This document shows positions 1 to 10,450 of a stretch of DNA of 33,345 nt, piece by piece. Location of the stretch: the NCBI RefSeq assembly GCF_002234405.1, contig NZ_NMQT01000037.1:1-33345 (forward strand). The letters are read 5' to 3'. Positions within the stretch are counted from its first letter, which is position 1. Every line of letters begins with the position of its first letter. The notes beneath the pieces were generated by a model. The model searched no databases. It was not told the DNA's origin and saw only the letters and a list, made by a program, of their open reading frames with translations. The position numbers were made by a program, and so were the translations under genes. This DNA comes from Amycolatopsis thailandensis (GTDB taxonomy: Bacteria > Actinomycetota > Actinomycetes > Mycobacteriales > Pseudonocardiaceae).

Positions 1-43
1 GAACGGCCCGTTACTTGCAAATTTTGCAAGTAACGGGCCGTTC
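1..43. terminator. Perfect 21-bp inverted repeat, likely terminator
   Basis: Bases 1-21 and 23-43 are exact reverse complements around a single central T at 22, so the arms are 21 bp (the innermost pairs would be looped out in RNA). The repeat starts GAACGGCCCG and ends CGGGCCGTTC. It lies just past the 3' end of the PH-domain gene, which ends at 72 on the minus strand. It has no U tract, which is common for actinobacterial terminators. A terminator working in one or both directions is the simplest reading; the gene on the other side is outside the window. Confidence 0.6.
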
Positions 44-71
44 ATGACACGCGAAAGGGCGCGAAGGAGCG

Positions 72-515
72 TCAGCCGTTCCAAGCCGCCTTGTGCAGCC
101 GCCGCAGCGCGCGCACCGCGGCCACCGCGCGGTCCCGGTCCACCGCCTGCACGGCCATGACCGAGTAGTACTCGTCGTCCGGCAGCTCCAGCCGCGCCCA
201 CGAAGCCCCGTCGGGGAAGCTCACCGAGAGCACCTCGCTCCACGCGAACTTCTTGGTCATCAGCACGTTCCGGACCTCGATGCCATCGGCGTCGGCCTTC
301 ACGCGCGCGGTCGCGAACAGCATCGTGCCCGCGGCGAGCAGGATCCCGATGCCGATCATCGCCGCCTGGTCGGACGGCTGGAAGATCACGCCGGTGTCCG
401 AGCCGCGCAGCAGGACCGCGACGACCACGAACGTCGCCAGCAGGATCACCGCCAGCACCGAGCACATCACCAGGGCACGGCGGGGCCGCACCACCACGAC
501 CTCGGACTCTGTCAT
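72..515 (-). CDS. PH-domain membrane protein downstream of ribH
   Basis: A 147-residue protein with two hydrophobic stretches near the N terminus (about residues 14-36 and 50-68), followed by a soluble half containing a KADADGIEVRN segment and a W-x-E-V-L-S-V-S-F strand pattern typical of bacterial PH-like domains (bPH6 type). The start at 515 is preferred over upstream in-frame codons because those lie inside ribH and because a GAGG sequence sits about nine bases upstream. It begins 17 bases after the ribH stop, so it is probably the last gene of the rib operon. A membrane protein of this kind also follows ribH in mycobacteria (Rv1417 position). Its function is unknown; nothing in it suggests a flavin enzyme or an obvious riboflavin carrier. 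Confidence 0.8.
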   Translation of the reverse strand: MTESEVVVVRPRRALVMCSVLAVILLATFVVVAVLLRGSDTGVIFQPSDQAAMIGIGILLAAGTMLFATARVKADADGIEVRNVLMTKKFAWSEVLSVSFPDGASWARLELPDDEYYSVMAVQAVDRDRAVAAVRALRRLHKAAWNG

Positions 516-532
516 CACATCCGCCTCGACGC

Positions 533-2987
<2,455 letters not shown>

Positions 2988-3010
2988 TCCTGCTGCCCTC
3001 CTCGTGGGTC

Positions 3011-3033
3011 GCACCGTCGCTGGAAAACGGTGC
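3011..3033 (-). other. Short hairpin in the rpe-ribE gap
   Basis: GCACCG (3011-3016) pairs with CGGTGC (3028-3033) around an 11-base loop, about 10 bases upstream of the ribE ribosome site. It could attenuate read-through from rpe or shape the ribE leader. The conserved FMN-riboswitch blocks are not present, so there is no support for a flavin switch. Confidence 0.3.
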
Positions 3034-3101
3034 TCCTCTTATCCAACACCCATCGGGGCCGATTCCTTCGCCTGACCCGACGGGTGGATCAAGAGCCGGG
3101 A

Positions 3102-3785
3102 TCAGCCGCGGGCGCGGGCGGCCTGCTCGCGCAGCGCCGCGACGGCCTTACCAGGGTCTTCGGCGCCATAGACGGCGGAACCGGCGACGAAGCAGTCCAC
3201 CCCGGCCTCGGCGGCCCGCTCGATGGTGTCGGCGTTGATCCCGCCGTCGATCTCGACGACGAGCTTCAGGTGACCGGTGTCGACCAGGCGCCGCGCGGTG
3301 CGCACCTTGTCGAGGACACCCTCGATGAACGACTGGCCGCCGAAGCCGGGCTCGACCGACATCACCAGCAGCGTGTCGTAGTGCTTGAGAGTGTCGAGGT
3401 GGTCCTCGATCGGCGTGTTCGGCTTGATCGACAGACCGGCCTTCGCGCCGGCGGCGCGGAGGTTCTTCGCCAGCATGACCGGGTCGTGCGCGGCCTCGAC
3501 GTGCACGGTGACGTTGTAGGCGCCCGCCTCGGCGTACCCGATGGCCCATTTGTCCGGGTTCTCGATCATCAGGTGGCAGTCGATCGGCACGTCGGTGGCC
3601 TTGAGCAGCGACTGCACGACCGGCAGCCCGAGGGTCAGGTTCGGCACGAAGTGCGCGTCCATGACGTCGACGTGGACCCAGTCCGCGCGGGTGTCCCCCG
3701 CACCGGCGACGGCGCGGATCTCGTCGCCGAGCCGGGCGAAGTCCGCGGAAAGGATGCTGGGGGCGATCAAAGGTCGGTGAGCCAC
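3102..3785 (-). CDS. rpe: Ribulose-phosphate 3-epimerase
   Basis: A 227-residue TIM-barrel enzyme that interconverts ribulose 5-phosphate and xylulose 5-phosphate in the pentose phosphate pathway. Family marks: [13 protein letters not shown] at the N terminus, [18 protein letters not shown] with metal-binding His/Asp, [10 protein letters not shown], the [10 protein letters not shown] phosphate loop, and [11 protein letters not shown]. The GTG start at 3785 is supported by homology and by a TACACT -10 hexamer exactly seven bases upstream, which implies a leaderless mRNA. It supplies ribulose 5-phosphate, which ribBA uses, a metabolic reason for its place ahead of the rib genes. In mycobacteria ribD follows rpe; here ribE does. 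Confidence 0.95.
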   Translation of the reverse strand: MAHRPLIAPSILSADFARLGDEIRAVAGAGDTRADWVHVDVMDAHFVPNLTLGLPVVQSLLKATDVPIDCHLMIENPDKWAIGYAEAGAYNVTVHVEAAHDPVMLAKNLRAAGAKAGLSIKPNTPIEDHLDTLKHYDTLLVMSVEPGFGGQSFIEGVLDKVRTARRLVDTGHLKLVVEIDGGINADTIERAAEAGVDCFVAGSAVYGAEDPGKAVAALREQAARARG

Positions 3786-3792
3786 GCGCCCG

Positions 3793-3798
3793 AGTGTA
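3793..3798 (-). promoter_or_regulatory. Leaderless promoter -10 for rpe
   Basis: On the minus strand TACACT is followed by seven bases and then the GTG start of rpe, matching the TANNNT-N7-start pattern of leaderless actinobacterial genes. No convincing -35 is seen. Two direct copies of GTTAGCGG lie just upstream (about 3808-3825) and could be an activator or repressor site. Confidence 0.5.
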
Positions 3799-3912
3799 GG
3801 AGGACGCCGCTAACGCCCGCTAACCGGCTGTGACCGGCGTGACCGGCGTCCCGGTCTGGAGTATGACGCGAAATGGCACCGCAGTGGGAGGTGCGCGCAC
3901 GCGGCGGGCGAA

Positions 3913-3918
3913 TAGCGT
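3913..3918 (+). promoter_or_regulatory. Leaderless promoter -10 for the histidine kinase
   Basis: TAGCGT is followed by seven bases and the ATG at 3926. This spacing supports that ATG over longer in-frame starts and suggests a leaderless transcript. The -35 region is weak. Confidence 0.45.
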
Positions 3919-3925
3919 TCCCGTC

Positions 3926-5161
3926 ATGGTCAACCCCCTCGGAACACTGGTCCGGATCGGCAGCTACCGCAGCGTGCCGTTCGGTCTCCTCGGCATGGCG
4001 GCGACGGCGGTGCCGTTCCCGATCGCGCTCATCCCCGCCGTCCTCATTCCCGGCGACGCGAAGGCGAAACTCGTCTACGGCATGCTCGCGATGGCCGTGC
4101 TGGTCGGGCTCGCCGGACTGCCGGGTCCGATGCGGCGGGTGAGCATCTGGTTCTCCAACCAGATGCTGGGCACCCGGATCGCGCAGCCGCCACCGCACGC
4201 GAAGATCGCCTGGGCGGAACGCTGGCGCTCGGCGGCTTGGCTGCTCGTGCACACCGGTCTCGGCTGGATCCTGTTCGGGCTCGGCTGCTTCCTGATGCTC
4301 GGCTGCGTGTTCGCTGTGATCTGGCTGGGTGGCGGCGGTACTCCCATCGAGGTCTTCGGGGAACGGGTGCGGGTCGAATCCGGCGCCGCCGGGCTGTGGA
4401 CGGTGCCGGTCGCGCTGGTCACCCTCGTCGTCGTCGCCTATGTCCTCGCCGGTTTCACCAAGCTCTTCCAGCACAGCGCGCTCTCGCTGCTGGGCCCGTC
4501 GGCCGCCGAACGCCTCGCCGCGGCGGAGGTCAGGGCGAACCACTTCGAGCAGCGCAACCGGCTGGCCCGTGAGCTGCACGACTCCATCGGTCACACGCTG
4601 ACGACGTCGACCATCCAGGCCGCCGCGGCCGCCGAACTGGTCGATTCGGAGCCGCAGCTGGTGCGCCGGACACTGGGCACCATCGAGGAGTCGTCCCGGG
4701 CGGCGCTCGAAGACCTCGACCACGTCCTCGGCCTGTTGCGGGAGGACCGGTCGTCCCGCGAGCCCGAACGGCGGCTCCTGGAAGCCGGGACGCTGGCCGA
4801 ACGGGCCCGCGCGGGCGGCGCGGTGATCGACTACGAACTGACCGGGCCCGCCGCCGAACTGCCCGCGACGCTTTCCCGCGAGGCGTACCGGATCGTCCAA
4901 GAAGGACTGACGAACGCGTTGCGGCACGCCCATCCCGGCCCGGTGACCGTGCGGGTCGCGGTGCTCGCCGACGCGCTGCGGATCGAGATCGTGAACCCGC
5001 TCGTGGAGCACGCGGTCGCTTCCGGCCGCGGCGGCAACGGGCTGCCGGGGCTCACCGAACGCGTCGAGGCGCTGCGCGGCGAGCTCGTCGCGGGGCCCGC
5101 GATCGACGGGGAACCGCTGTGGCGGCTGGTGACCACGATCCCGCTACGGTCGCGCTCATGA
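3926..5161 (+). CDS. NarL-family sensor histidine kinase
   Basis: A 411-residue membrane kinase. Hydrophobic segments at about 17-42, 48-66, 103-134 and 157-178 suggest four membrane passes with little extracellular domain. A short coiled linker leads to a HisKA_3 dimerisation domain with the phosphoacceptor in RELHDSIGH (His218), then a HATPase domain with an N box (IVQEGLTNALRHA, about 324-336) and a G box (GNGLPGLTERV, about 371-380). It should autophosphorylate and pass phosphate to the regulator encoded next, whose ATG overlaps its stop (ATGA at 5158-5161). The start at 3926 is supported by a -10 seven bases upstream; an in-frame start at 3830 would add a charged, non-conserved stretch. 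The signal sensed is unknown; the membrane-heavy sensor suggests envelope or membrane stress, but that is inference. Confidence 0.9.
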   Translation: MVNPLGTLVRIGSYRSVPFGLLGMAATAVPFPIALIPAVLIPGDAKAKLVYGMLAMAVLVGLAGLPGPMRRVSIWFSNQMLGTRIAQPPPHAKIAWAERWRSAAWLLVHTGLGWILFGLGCFLMLGCVFAVIWLGGGGTPIEVFGERVRVESGAAGLWTVPVALVTLVVVAYVLAGFTKLFQHSALSLLGPSAAERLAAAEVRANHFEQRNRLARELHDSIGHTLTTSTIQAAAAAELVDSEPQLVRRTLGTIEESSRAALEDLDHVLGLLREDRSSREPERRLLEAGTLAERARAGGAVIDYELTGPAAELPATLSREAYRIVQEGLTNALRHAHPGPVTVRVAVLADALRIEIVNPLVEHAVASGRGGNGLPGLTERVEALRGELVAGPAIDGEPLWRLVTTIPLRSRS

Positions 5162-5817
5162 CCTTGCGTGTCCTGATCGTCGACGACGAACCGTTGCTGC
5201 GCGCCGGATTGCGCTCGCTGCTGGACAACCAGCCCGACCTGTCCGTGGTCGGCGAGGCGGGCGACGGCGGCGAGGTGGTCGGCCTGGTGCGGCGGGTGAA
5301 TCCCGACGTGGTCCTGATGGACGTCCGGATGCCGGGGATGGACGGGATCGAGGCGACCCGGCGGGTGCTGGCGGAGATCCCCGAGCCGCCGAAGGTCCTC
5401 GTGATCACGACGTTCGACAACGACGACTACGTCTACGACGCGCTGTTGGCCGGGGCGAGCGGTTTCCTGCTGAAGCGGGCGCGCAAGGAGGAGTTCGCGC
5501 ACGCCATCCGGACCATCGCCGCCGGGGAAACGCTGCTGTTCCCCGACGCCATCCGGCGGATGGTCACCGCGCGCCCGGCGCCGTCCGGCCTGGCGCCCCG
5601 GCCGTCTTCCCTGACGAAACGGGAGACCGAGGTGCTGCGGCTCATCGCCACCGGGATGTCCAATGTGGACATAGCGGCCGATCTGGTCATCAGCCTCGAA
5701 ACCGTCAAAACCCATGTGGGCAACATCTTCGGGAAACTGGGCGCGGCCAACCGCAGCCAGGCGGTGGTGTTCGCTTACGAGACCGGCGTCGTCGCTCCGG
5801 GTCACAGCCTGCGCTAG
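5158..5817 (+). CDS. NarL/FixJ-family response regulator
   Basis: A 219-residue regulator. The receiver domain (1-120) has the acidic pair Asp9-Asp10, the phosphoacceptor Asp55 in LMDVRMPGMDG, conserved Thr85 and Lys106 in FLLKRA. After a linker, a LuxR-type helix-turn-helix (about 150-212) starts with LTKRETEVLRLIATGMSN and contains ETVKTHVGNIFGKL. It is translationally coupled to the kinase by a four-base overlap and is its likely partner. Its targets cannot be read from sequence; the alkaline phosphatase and serine hydrolase genes lie directly downstream on the same strand and are candidates. This is not a PhoP/OmpR-type regulator. Confidence 0.93.
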   Translation: MTLRVLIVDDEPLLRAGLRSLLDNQPDLSVVGEAGDGGEVVGLVRRVNPDVVLMDVRMPGMDGIEATRRVLAEIPEPPKVLVITTFDNDDYVYDALLAGASGFLLKRARKEEFAHAIRTIAAGETLLFPDAIRRMVTARPAPSGLAPRPSSLTKRETEVLRLIATGMSNVDIAADLVISLETVKTHVGNIFGKLGAANRSQAVVFAYETGVVAPGHSLR

Positions 5818-5829
5818 CGGACGGCCGTT

Positions 5830-5847
5830 GTTCCACTCGCGTTCATC
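5830..5847 (+). promoter_or_regulatory. Possible PHO box (PhoP site) before alkaline phosphatase
   Basis: GTTCCAC (5830-5836) and GTTCATC (5841-5847) are separated by four bases, giving the 11-base direct-repeat period known for Streptomyces PHO boxes, whose unit is close to GTTCACC. It sits 78 bases upstream of the alkaline phosphatase start, a sensible place for phosphate control. Each unit has two or fewer differences from the consensus; no third unit is evident. Confidence 0.4.
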
Positions 5848-5924
5848 CGGAAATCCCCGGCCGCACACATGCGCGGTGACTAATGGGACTGCCCCATTCC
5901 CCTGGTATCCCAAGGAGATCTTCG

Positions 5925-7310
5925 ATGGCTTCGCTGTTCACAGGACGGCGCAAATGGCTCGCGGGCGGGGCGCTCGGCGTCACGCTGATCGCGCTGGCGC
6001 CCGCCGCGCTCGCCGCCGGCGACGACGCCCGCCTCGCGTCCGCGCAGGGTGACCGCACCCAGGACGTGCGCGCCGCGATCAAGGGCGGCCACGCCCGCAA
6101 CGTCATCCTGTTCATCGGCGACGGCATGGGCCAGTCCGAGATCACGTCGGCGCGCAACTACGAACGCGGCGCGGCCGGACGGCTCGCGATGGACGGCCTC
6201 CCGCTCACCGGCGACTACACCACGTACGCGGTCGAGAAGAACAACCCTTCGAAGCCCGATTACGTGACCGACTCGGCCGCCTCCGGCACCGGGTGGGCCA
6301 CCGGCGTGAAGACCTACAACGGCGCGATCTCCGTCGACCCGTACGGCAACGCCGTCCCGTCGATCCTCGAGATCGCCAAGCGTTCGGGTCTGCGCACCGG
6401 TGACGTCACCACGGCCGAGGTCCAGGACGCCACCCCCGCGGTGCTCGGCTCGCACGTCGTCAACCGCGACTGCAAGGGCCCCGACGAGACCAGCAAGAAG
6501 TGCGCGGTCAACGCCAAGGAGAACGGCGGCGCCGGTTCCATCGCCGAGCAGCTGGTCCAGACCAAGCCGGACGTCCTGCTCGGCGGCGGCGCGAAGTACT
6601 TCGACCAGCAGGTCAAGGCCGGGAAGTTCGCCGGCAAGACCGTGCTGGACCAGGCGAAGTCCGCCGGCTACCAGGTGGTGAACACCGCGGCCGACCTCGA
6701 CGCGGCCAAGCCCGGCAAGCCGCTGCTCGGCCTGTTCGCCGCCGGCAACCTGCCGGTCAACTGGACCGGTCCGGCCGCGAAGCTCGGCGGTACCCCGCCG
6801 ACCCGCTGCACGCCCAACCCGGCGCTGCCCAAGACCCAGCCGAAGCTGGCCGACCAGACCCGCAAGGCGATCTCGCTGCTCGACGACCGCCGCAAGGACA
6901 AGGGTTTCTTCCTCCAGGTCGAGGGCGCGAGCATCGACAAGCAGGACCACGCCGCCGACCCGTGCGGCCAGATCGGTGAGACGATCGACTTCGACCAGGC
7001 CATCGCCGCCGGGCTCGCGTTCGCGCGCGGCAACCCCGACACCCTGGTGATCGTCACCGGCGACCACGGCCACACCAGCCAGATCATCGGCAACGGCACC
7101 GTCAGCCCCGGCCAGACCGCGACCCTGATCACCAACGAGGGCGCGAACATGACCATCAACTACGGCACCGGCATGCCCGGCTCGTCGCAGGACCACACCG
7201 GCACGCAGATCCGCGTCGCGGGCTACGGGCCGCAGGCGGCGAACGTCGTCGGCCTGACCAACCAGACCGACCTCTTCGACACCCTGAAGCGCGCTCTTCG
7301 CCTGCGCTGA
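5925..7310 (+). CDS. Secreted PhoA-type alkaline phosphatase
   Basis: A 461-residue phosphomonoesterase exported to scavenge phosphate. Residues 1-30 form a signal peptide with a twin arginine (GRRKWLAGG) and an APAALA cleavage region, so Tat export is plausible. Catalytic features match E. coli PhoA: metal-binding Asp66 in LFIGDGMGQ, nucleophile Ser117 in VTDSAASGTG, the EGASIDKQDHAAD metal segment, VTGDHGHTSQ, and a late His in SSQDHTGTQI. Four Cys in two nearby pairs could form disulfides, as expected outside the cell. The ATG at 5925 has an AAGGAG ribosome site seven bases upstream; the longer reading from 5883 would bury the signal peptide. A possible PHO box lies upstream and a strong hairpin follows the stop. 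Confidence 0.93.
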   Translation: MASLFTGRRKWLAGGALGVTLIALAPAALAAGDDARLASAQGDRTQDVRAAIKGGHARNVILFIGDGMGQSEITSARNYERGAAGRLAMDGLPLTGDYTTYAVEKNNPSKPDYVTDSAASGTGWATGVKTYNGAISVDPYGNAVPSILEIAKRSGLRTGDVTTAEVQDATPAVLGSHVVNRDCKGPDETSKKCAVNAKENGGAGSIAEQLVQTKPDVLLGGGAKYFDQQVKAGKFAGKTVLDQAKSAGYQVVNTAADLDAAKPGKPLLGLFAAGNLPVNWTGPAAKLGGTPPTRCTPNPALPKTQPKLADQTRKAISLLDDRRKDKGFFLQVEGASIDKQDHAADPCGQIGETIDFDQAIAAGLAFARGNPDTLVIVTGDHGHTSQIIGNGTVSPGQTATLITNEGANMTINYGTGMPGSSQDHTGTQIRVAGYGPQAANVVGLTNQTDLFDTLKRALRLR

Positions 7311-7326
7311 CCGGTTTCGTGAAGGT

Positions 7327-7362
7327 GGGGCAGGCCCCCTGTGAGGGGTGGGGGCCTGCCCC
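7327..7362 (+). terminator. 13-bp hairpin terminator after alkaline phosphatase
   Basis: GGGGCAGGCCCCC (7327-7339) and GGGGGCCTGCCCC (7350-7362) pair perfectly around a 10-base loop, 16 bases after the phosphatase stop. There is no U tract, which is usual for actinobacterial hairpin terminators. It separates the phosphatase from the serine hydrolase, which has its own promoter signal. Confidence 0.75.
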
Positions 7363-7386
7363 ATGGCCGCTTCCCGGCGGCGTCCC

Positions 7387-7392
7387 TAGCTT
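7387..7392 (+). promoter_or_regulatory. Leaderless promoter -10 for the serine hydrolase
   Basis: TAGCTT lies six bases before the ATG at 7399, with no ribosome binding site between, the usual layout for a leaderless actinobacterial transcript. The -35 region is poorly conserved. Confidence 0.45.
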
Positions 7393-7398
7393 TGATCC

Positions 7399-8514
7399 AT
7401 GCGAAAAACCTTGCCAGGTAAGAAAATCATCGCCGTCGGCTCGCTGATCGCACTACTGGCCACCACTACGGCCGCTCCGGCGCTCGCCGTGACCAGACCG
7501 CACGACGAGGTCGACAAAGCGCTGAAAACGCTGGTACAGGACGGGGCCCCTGGCGCGCAGGCGACGGTGACGAGCGCGTCCGGGCGGACGTGGTCGGAAC
7601 GCGAAGGCGTCGGGAACATCGAGACTCGGGCGCCGTTCCCGCACGGTTCGAAGTTCCGGGCGGCCAGTGTCACCAAGACCTTCGTCGCCGTCGTGGTGCT
7701 GCAACTGGTCGCCGAAGGAAAGGTCCGGCTGGACACTCCGATCGACCGGTACCTGCCGGGCCTCGTGCGCGGGAACGGCAACGACGGCACCAAGATCACC
7801 GTCCGGCAGCTGCTCCAGCACACCAGCGGCCTCTACAACTACGTCCGCGATCTCGACATCGACGAGTGGCGGCATCGCGGCGCCGAACCCGGAGAGCTGC
7901 TGGCGGTCGGTCTCGCGCATCCGCCGGACTTCGCACCGGGCGCGAAGTGGGCGTACTCCAACACGAACTACGTCATCGCCGGGATACTCATCGAGAAGCT
8001 CACCGGCCGTTCCGTCGCCACCGAGATCCGGAACAGGATCGCCAGGCCGCTCGGGCTGCGCGACACCTACCTGCCGCTGCGAGGCGACGAAAGCCTGCCG
8101 CTGCCGCACGCCAGGGGTTACGCGCCCGGTCTCGTCGACTACACCGAACTGGACCCGTCCGCGGCAGGTGCTTCCGGTGGGCTCATCTCGACCGGTGAGG
8201 ACCTGAACCGCTTCTACGGGGCGCTCGTCGACGGCCGTCTCCTGCCTCGGGCGCAACAGGCGGAGATGCAGCGGACCGTTCCGGCGGGGCTGGGCATCCC
8301 CGGTGCGGAATACGGGCTCGGGATCGCGTCCGTACCGCTGTCCTGCGGGGGAAGGTTCTGGGGCCACGGCGGGAACCTCGTCGGGTTCTCGAACATCTCG
8401 GGCGCCGTCCCGTACGGGAAGCGGGTGAACGTCGTGGCCAACATGGACCCGCTGCCGGACGGGGCGTCGGCACATCTCGCCACCGCCGTCGACACGGCGT
8501 TCTGCGCCCGCTAA
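7399..8514 (+). CDS. Secreted serine hydrolase (beta-lactamase / DD-peptidase family)
   Basis: A 371-residue exported protein of the class C beta-lactamase and R61-type D-alanyl-D-alanine carboxypeptidase fold (peptidase S12). Residues 1-30 are a signal peptide with a KK pair and an APALA cleavage site. The active-site motifs are in order: SVTK (Ser90-Lys93), YSN (Tyr186-Asn188) and HGG (His323-Gly325), the third standing where R61 has HTG. Spacing fits the family. It may trim peptidoglycan stem peptides or hydrolyse beta-lactams or esters; sequence alone does not separate these, and a carboxypeptidase is the commonest activity of actinomycete homologues. Its stop codon overlaps that of the convergent flavoprotein gene by four bases. 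Confidence 0.88.
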   Translation: MRKTLPGKKIIAVGSLIALLATTTAAPALAVTRPHDEVDKALKTLVQDGAPGAQATVTSASGRTWSEREGVGNIETRAPFPHGSKFRAASVTKTFVAVVVLQLVAEGKVRLDTPIDRYLPGLVRGNGNDGTKITVRQLLQHTSGLYNYVRDLDIDEWRHRGAEPGELLAVGLAHPPDFAPGAKWAYSNTNYVIAGILIEKLTGRSVATEIRNRIARPLGLRDTYLPLRGDESLPLPHARGYAPGLVDYTELDPSAAGASGGLISTGEDLNRFYGALVDGRLLPRAQQAEMQRTVPAGLGIPGAEYGLGIASVPLSCGGRFWGHGGNLVGFSNISGAVPYGKRVNVVANMDPLPDGASAHLATAVDTAFCAR

Positions 8515-9017
8515 GCCGCCGGGAGCAAGTCCAGCACGGAGGTCCAGGACGCGTCGGGGGTGAGCCGCGCGGTGGTGACACCCGCCGAGGCGAGCGTGTC
8601 GAGGTGCCGCTGCCACGCCGGATGGTGCACCCGCGTGTCCTGGATCTGGTAGCCCAGCACGATGGTGATCCCCGGCGTGCCGAGGACGTCACCGAGCAGG
8701 GTCAGCGCCTGATTGTCGGCGATGCCCAAGGCCAGTTTCGCCACGGAGTTCGCGGACGCGGGCGCGAACAGGAACACCGCGGGATCCGGATGCGGCCGGG
8801 GTTCGCCGGGCAGCCGGGAAGTGCTGCGGACCGGCAGCCCGGTGCACGCTTCGAGGTCACCGATCCCGCCGGTCTTCTCCAGCCAGCGGGCCGCGGTGGG
8901 GGTGAGCGTGATCGCGAGTTCCCAGCCGCGGTCCGCGGCCGGTTTCGCGAGCTGCGCGGCGAACCGGGTGTCCAGTCCGCCGCACGAGCTCGCGACCAGG
9001 CCGAGGACCCGCCTCAC
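8511..9017 (-). CDS. HFCD-type flavoprotein downstream of rsmB
   Basis: A 168-residue protein of the Flavoprotein/HFCD family (relatives: the CoaC half of CoaBC, lantibiotic decarboxylases, UbiX). The best mark is PASANSVAKLALGIADNQAL, the FMN-contacting block, and an N-terminal LGLVASSCGG strand-loop. It is translated from a GTG that overlaps the rsmB stop (GTGA at 9014-9017), so it belongs to the fmt-rsmB operon. Its substrate is unknown. Unlike CoaBC it has no ligase half, and a separate coaBC exists at 18655-19875, so it is not simply the CoA decarboxylase. Its 3' end overlaps the convergent serine hydrolase gene by four bases with no terminator between them. Confidence 0.82.
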   Translation of the reverse strand: MRRVLGLVASSCGGLDTRFAAQLAKPAADRGWELAITLTPTAARWLEKTGGIGDLEACTGLPVRSTSRLPGEPRPHPDPAVFLFAPASANSVAKLALGIADNQALTLLGDVLGTPGITIVLGYQIQDTRVHHPAWQRHLDTLASAGVTTARLTPDASWTSVLDLLPAA

Positions 9018-10450
9018 CCGGCGGAGTCCGGCTTCCGCAGGACGGCGCAGAACATCGCGTCCGTACCGTGCCGGTGCGGCCACAGCTGGACGTACGGGCC
9101 GTTGCCGAGCTGCGGGACGCCGGGGAAGAACTCCCGCGCGTCGACGATCTCGGCTTTCGCGCGGCGCGCGGTCTCCCCCACGACGCCTTCGGTCTCGGCC
9201 AGGTGCGGCGAGCAGACGACGTAGGTGACGATTCCGCCGGGGCGCACCAGGTCCAGCGCCGCGGTGATCAGCTGGCCCTGGAGCTTCGTCAGGTCCGAGA
9301 TGTCGCCGGGCTGGCGGCGCCAGCGCGCTTCCGGCCGTCGGCGCAGCGAACCGAGGCCGCTGCACGGCGCGTCGACCAGGACGCGGTCGTAGCCCGGTTC
9401 GAGGCTGGTTTCGCGGCCGTCCGCGACGTGGACGGTCACCGGAAGCCCCTGGACGGCGTTCTCGATCAGCTTCGCGCGATGCGGCGCCTTCTCGACGGCG
9501 TCCACGGTCGCGCCGCTGATCGACGCCAGCGCGCCCAGCAGCGCGGCCTTGCCGCCCGGACCGGCGCACAGGTCGAGCCAGCGCTCGTCGGAGCCGGTGA
9601 GCGGGACCTTCGTGACGGCGACCGCGCACAGCTGGCTGCCCTCGTCCTGGACCGCGGCCAGTTTCTCCTTGATCGGCTCGATGTCGCCGGGGTCACCGGA
9701 GCCCGCGGGCAGCCGGACGCCATAGGGCGAGTACGGGGCGACGTCGCCGCCGGTGATGGCGGCCAGTTCGTCGGCGCTGATCTCACCGGGGCGGGCGACC
9801 AGGTGCACGTCGGGGCGGTCGTCGTCGGCCTCCAGGGCCGCCTTCAGGTCGGCTCCCTTGTCCCCCAAGGCTTCCGCGAACGAACGCGCGACCCAGCGCG
9901 GGTGCGCCGTCCGCAGCGCGTAGGCGCCGATCGGGTCGGCGGCCTCGTCGGGGGCCAGCTCGTTCAGCCAGGTCTCTTCGTCCTTTTCGGACACCGAGCG
10001 CAGCACGGCGTTCACGAAACCCGCGATCCAGGAACCGACTTCGGCACGGACGAGGTCCACAGTGGACCCGACGGCGGCGTGCTGGGGAATGCGGGTGCGC
10101 AGCAGCTGGTACGCGCCGAGCCGCAGGCCGTCCAGCACGATGGCGTCGACCTTCTCCAGCGGACGGTCCAGGCAGGCCGCGATGACGGCGTCCAGCATGC
10201 CGACCGCGCGGCAGGTGCCGTAGGTCAGTTCGGTGGCCAGCGCGGCGTCGCGGCCGGAGATCCGGCGGTTGCGCAGCAGCTGCGGCAGCACCAGGTTCGC
10301 GTACGCGTCGTCTTCCCGCACCGCGCGCAGGACGTCGAAGGCGACCTGCCGGGCCGGGTCGATCTGCGGCGGGCGGCTGGGCCCTTCCTTGCGCGGGGCC
10401 GGACGGCCTCGCTGCGGCCTCGACGGCCGACGTTCCCTACGCTCGTTCAC
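9014..10450 (-). CDS. rsmB: 16S rRNA (cytosine-967-C5) methyltransferase
   Basis: A 478-residue SAM-dependent methyltransferase of the RsmB/Fmu family. A basic, proline-rich tail (1-30) precedes a NusB-like RNA-binding domain (about 30-170, [20 protein letters not shown]) and the Rossmann catalytic domain. In the latter are the SAM loop [17 protein letters not shown], the motif IV proline-cysteine [15 protein letters not shown], and the second cysteine in [11 protein letters not shown]. The two cysteines are the release base and nucleophile of m5C enzymes, and both are present. The GTG start overlaps the fmt stop (GTGA), and its own stop overlaps the flavoprotein start. The fmt-rsmB pairing is widely conserved. 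Confidence 0.95.
   Translation of the reverse strand: MNERRERRPSRPQRGRPAPRKEGPSRPPQIDPARQVAFDVLRAVREDDAYANLVLPQLLRNRRISGRDAALATELTYGTCRAVGMLDAVIAACLDRPLEKVDAIVLDGLRLGAYQLLRTRIPQHAAVGSTVDLVRAEVGSWIAGFVNAVLRSVSEKDEETWLNELAPDEAADPIGAYALRTAHPRWVARSFAEALGDKGADLKAALEADDDRPDVHLVARPGEISADELAAITGGDVAPYSPYGVRLPAGSGDPGDIEPIKEKLAAVQDEGSQLCAVAVTKVPLTGSDERWLDLCAGPGGKAALLGALASISGATVDAVEKAPHRAKLIENAVQGLPVTVHVADGRETSLEPGYDRVLVDAPCSGLGSLRRRPEARWRRQPGDISDLTKLQGQLITAALDLVRPGGIVTYVVCSPHLAETEGVVGETARRAKAEIVDAREFFPGVPQLGNGPYVQLWPHRHGTDAMFCAVLRKPDSAG

Noticed and set aside
2988..3101. FMN riboswitch upstream of ribE
   Set aside because: The gap is short and the conserved FMN-element blocks are absent; only a six-bp hairpin is visible.
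3767..5011. 414-codon minus-strand frame opposite the histidine kinase
   Set aside because: Its translation is His/Asp/Gly/Arg-rich with no domain; the plus strand encodes a clear kinase.
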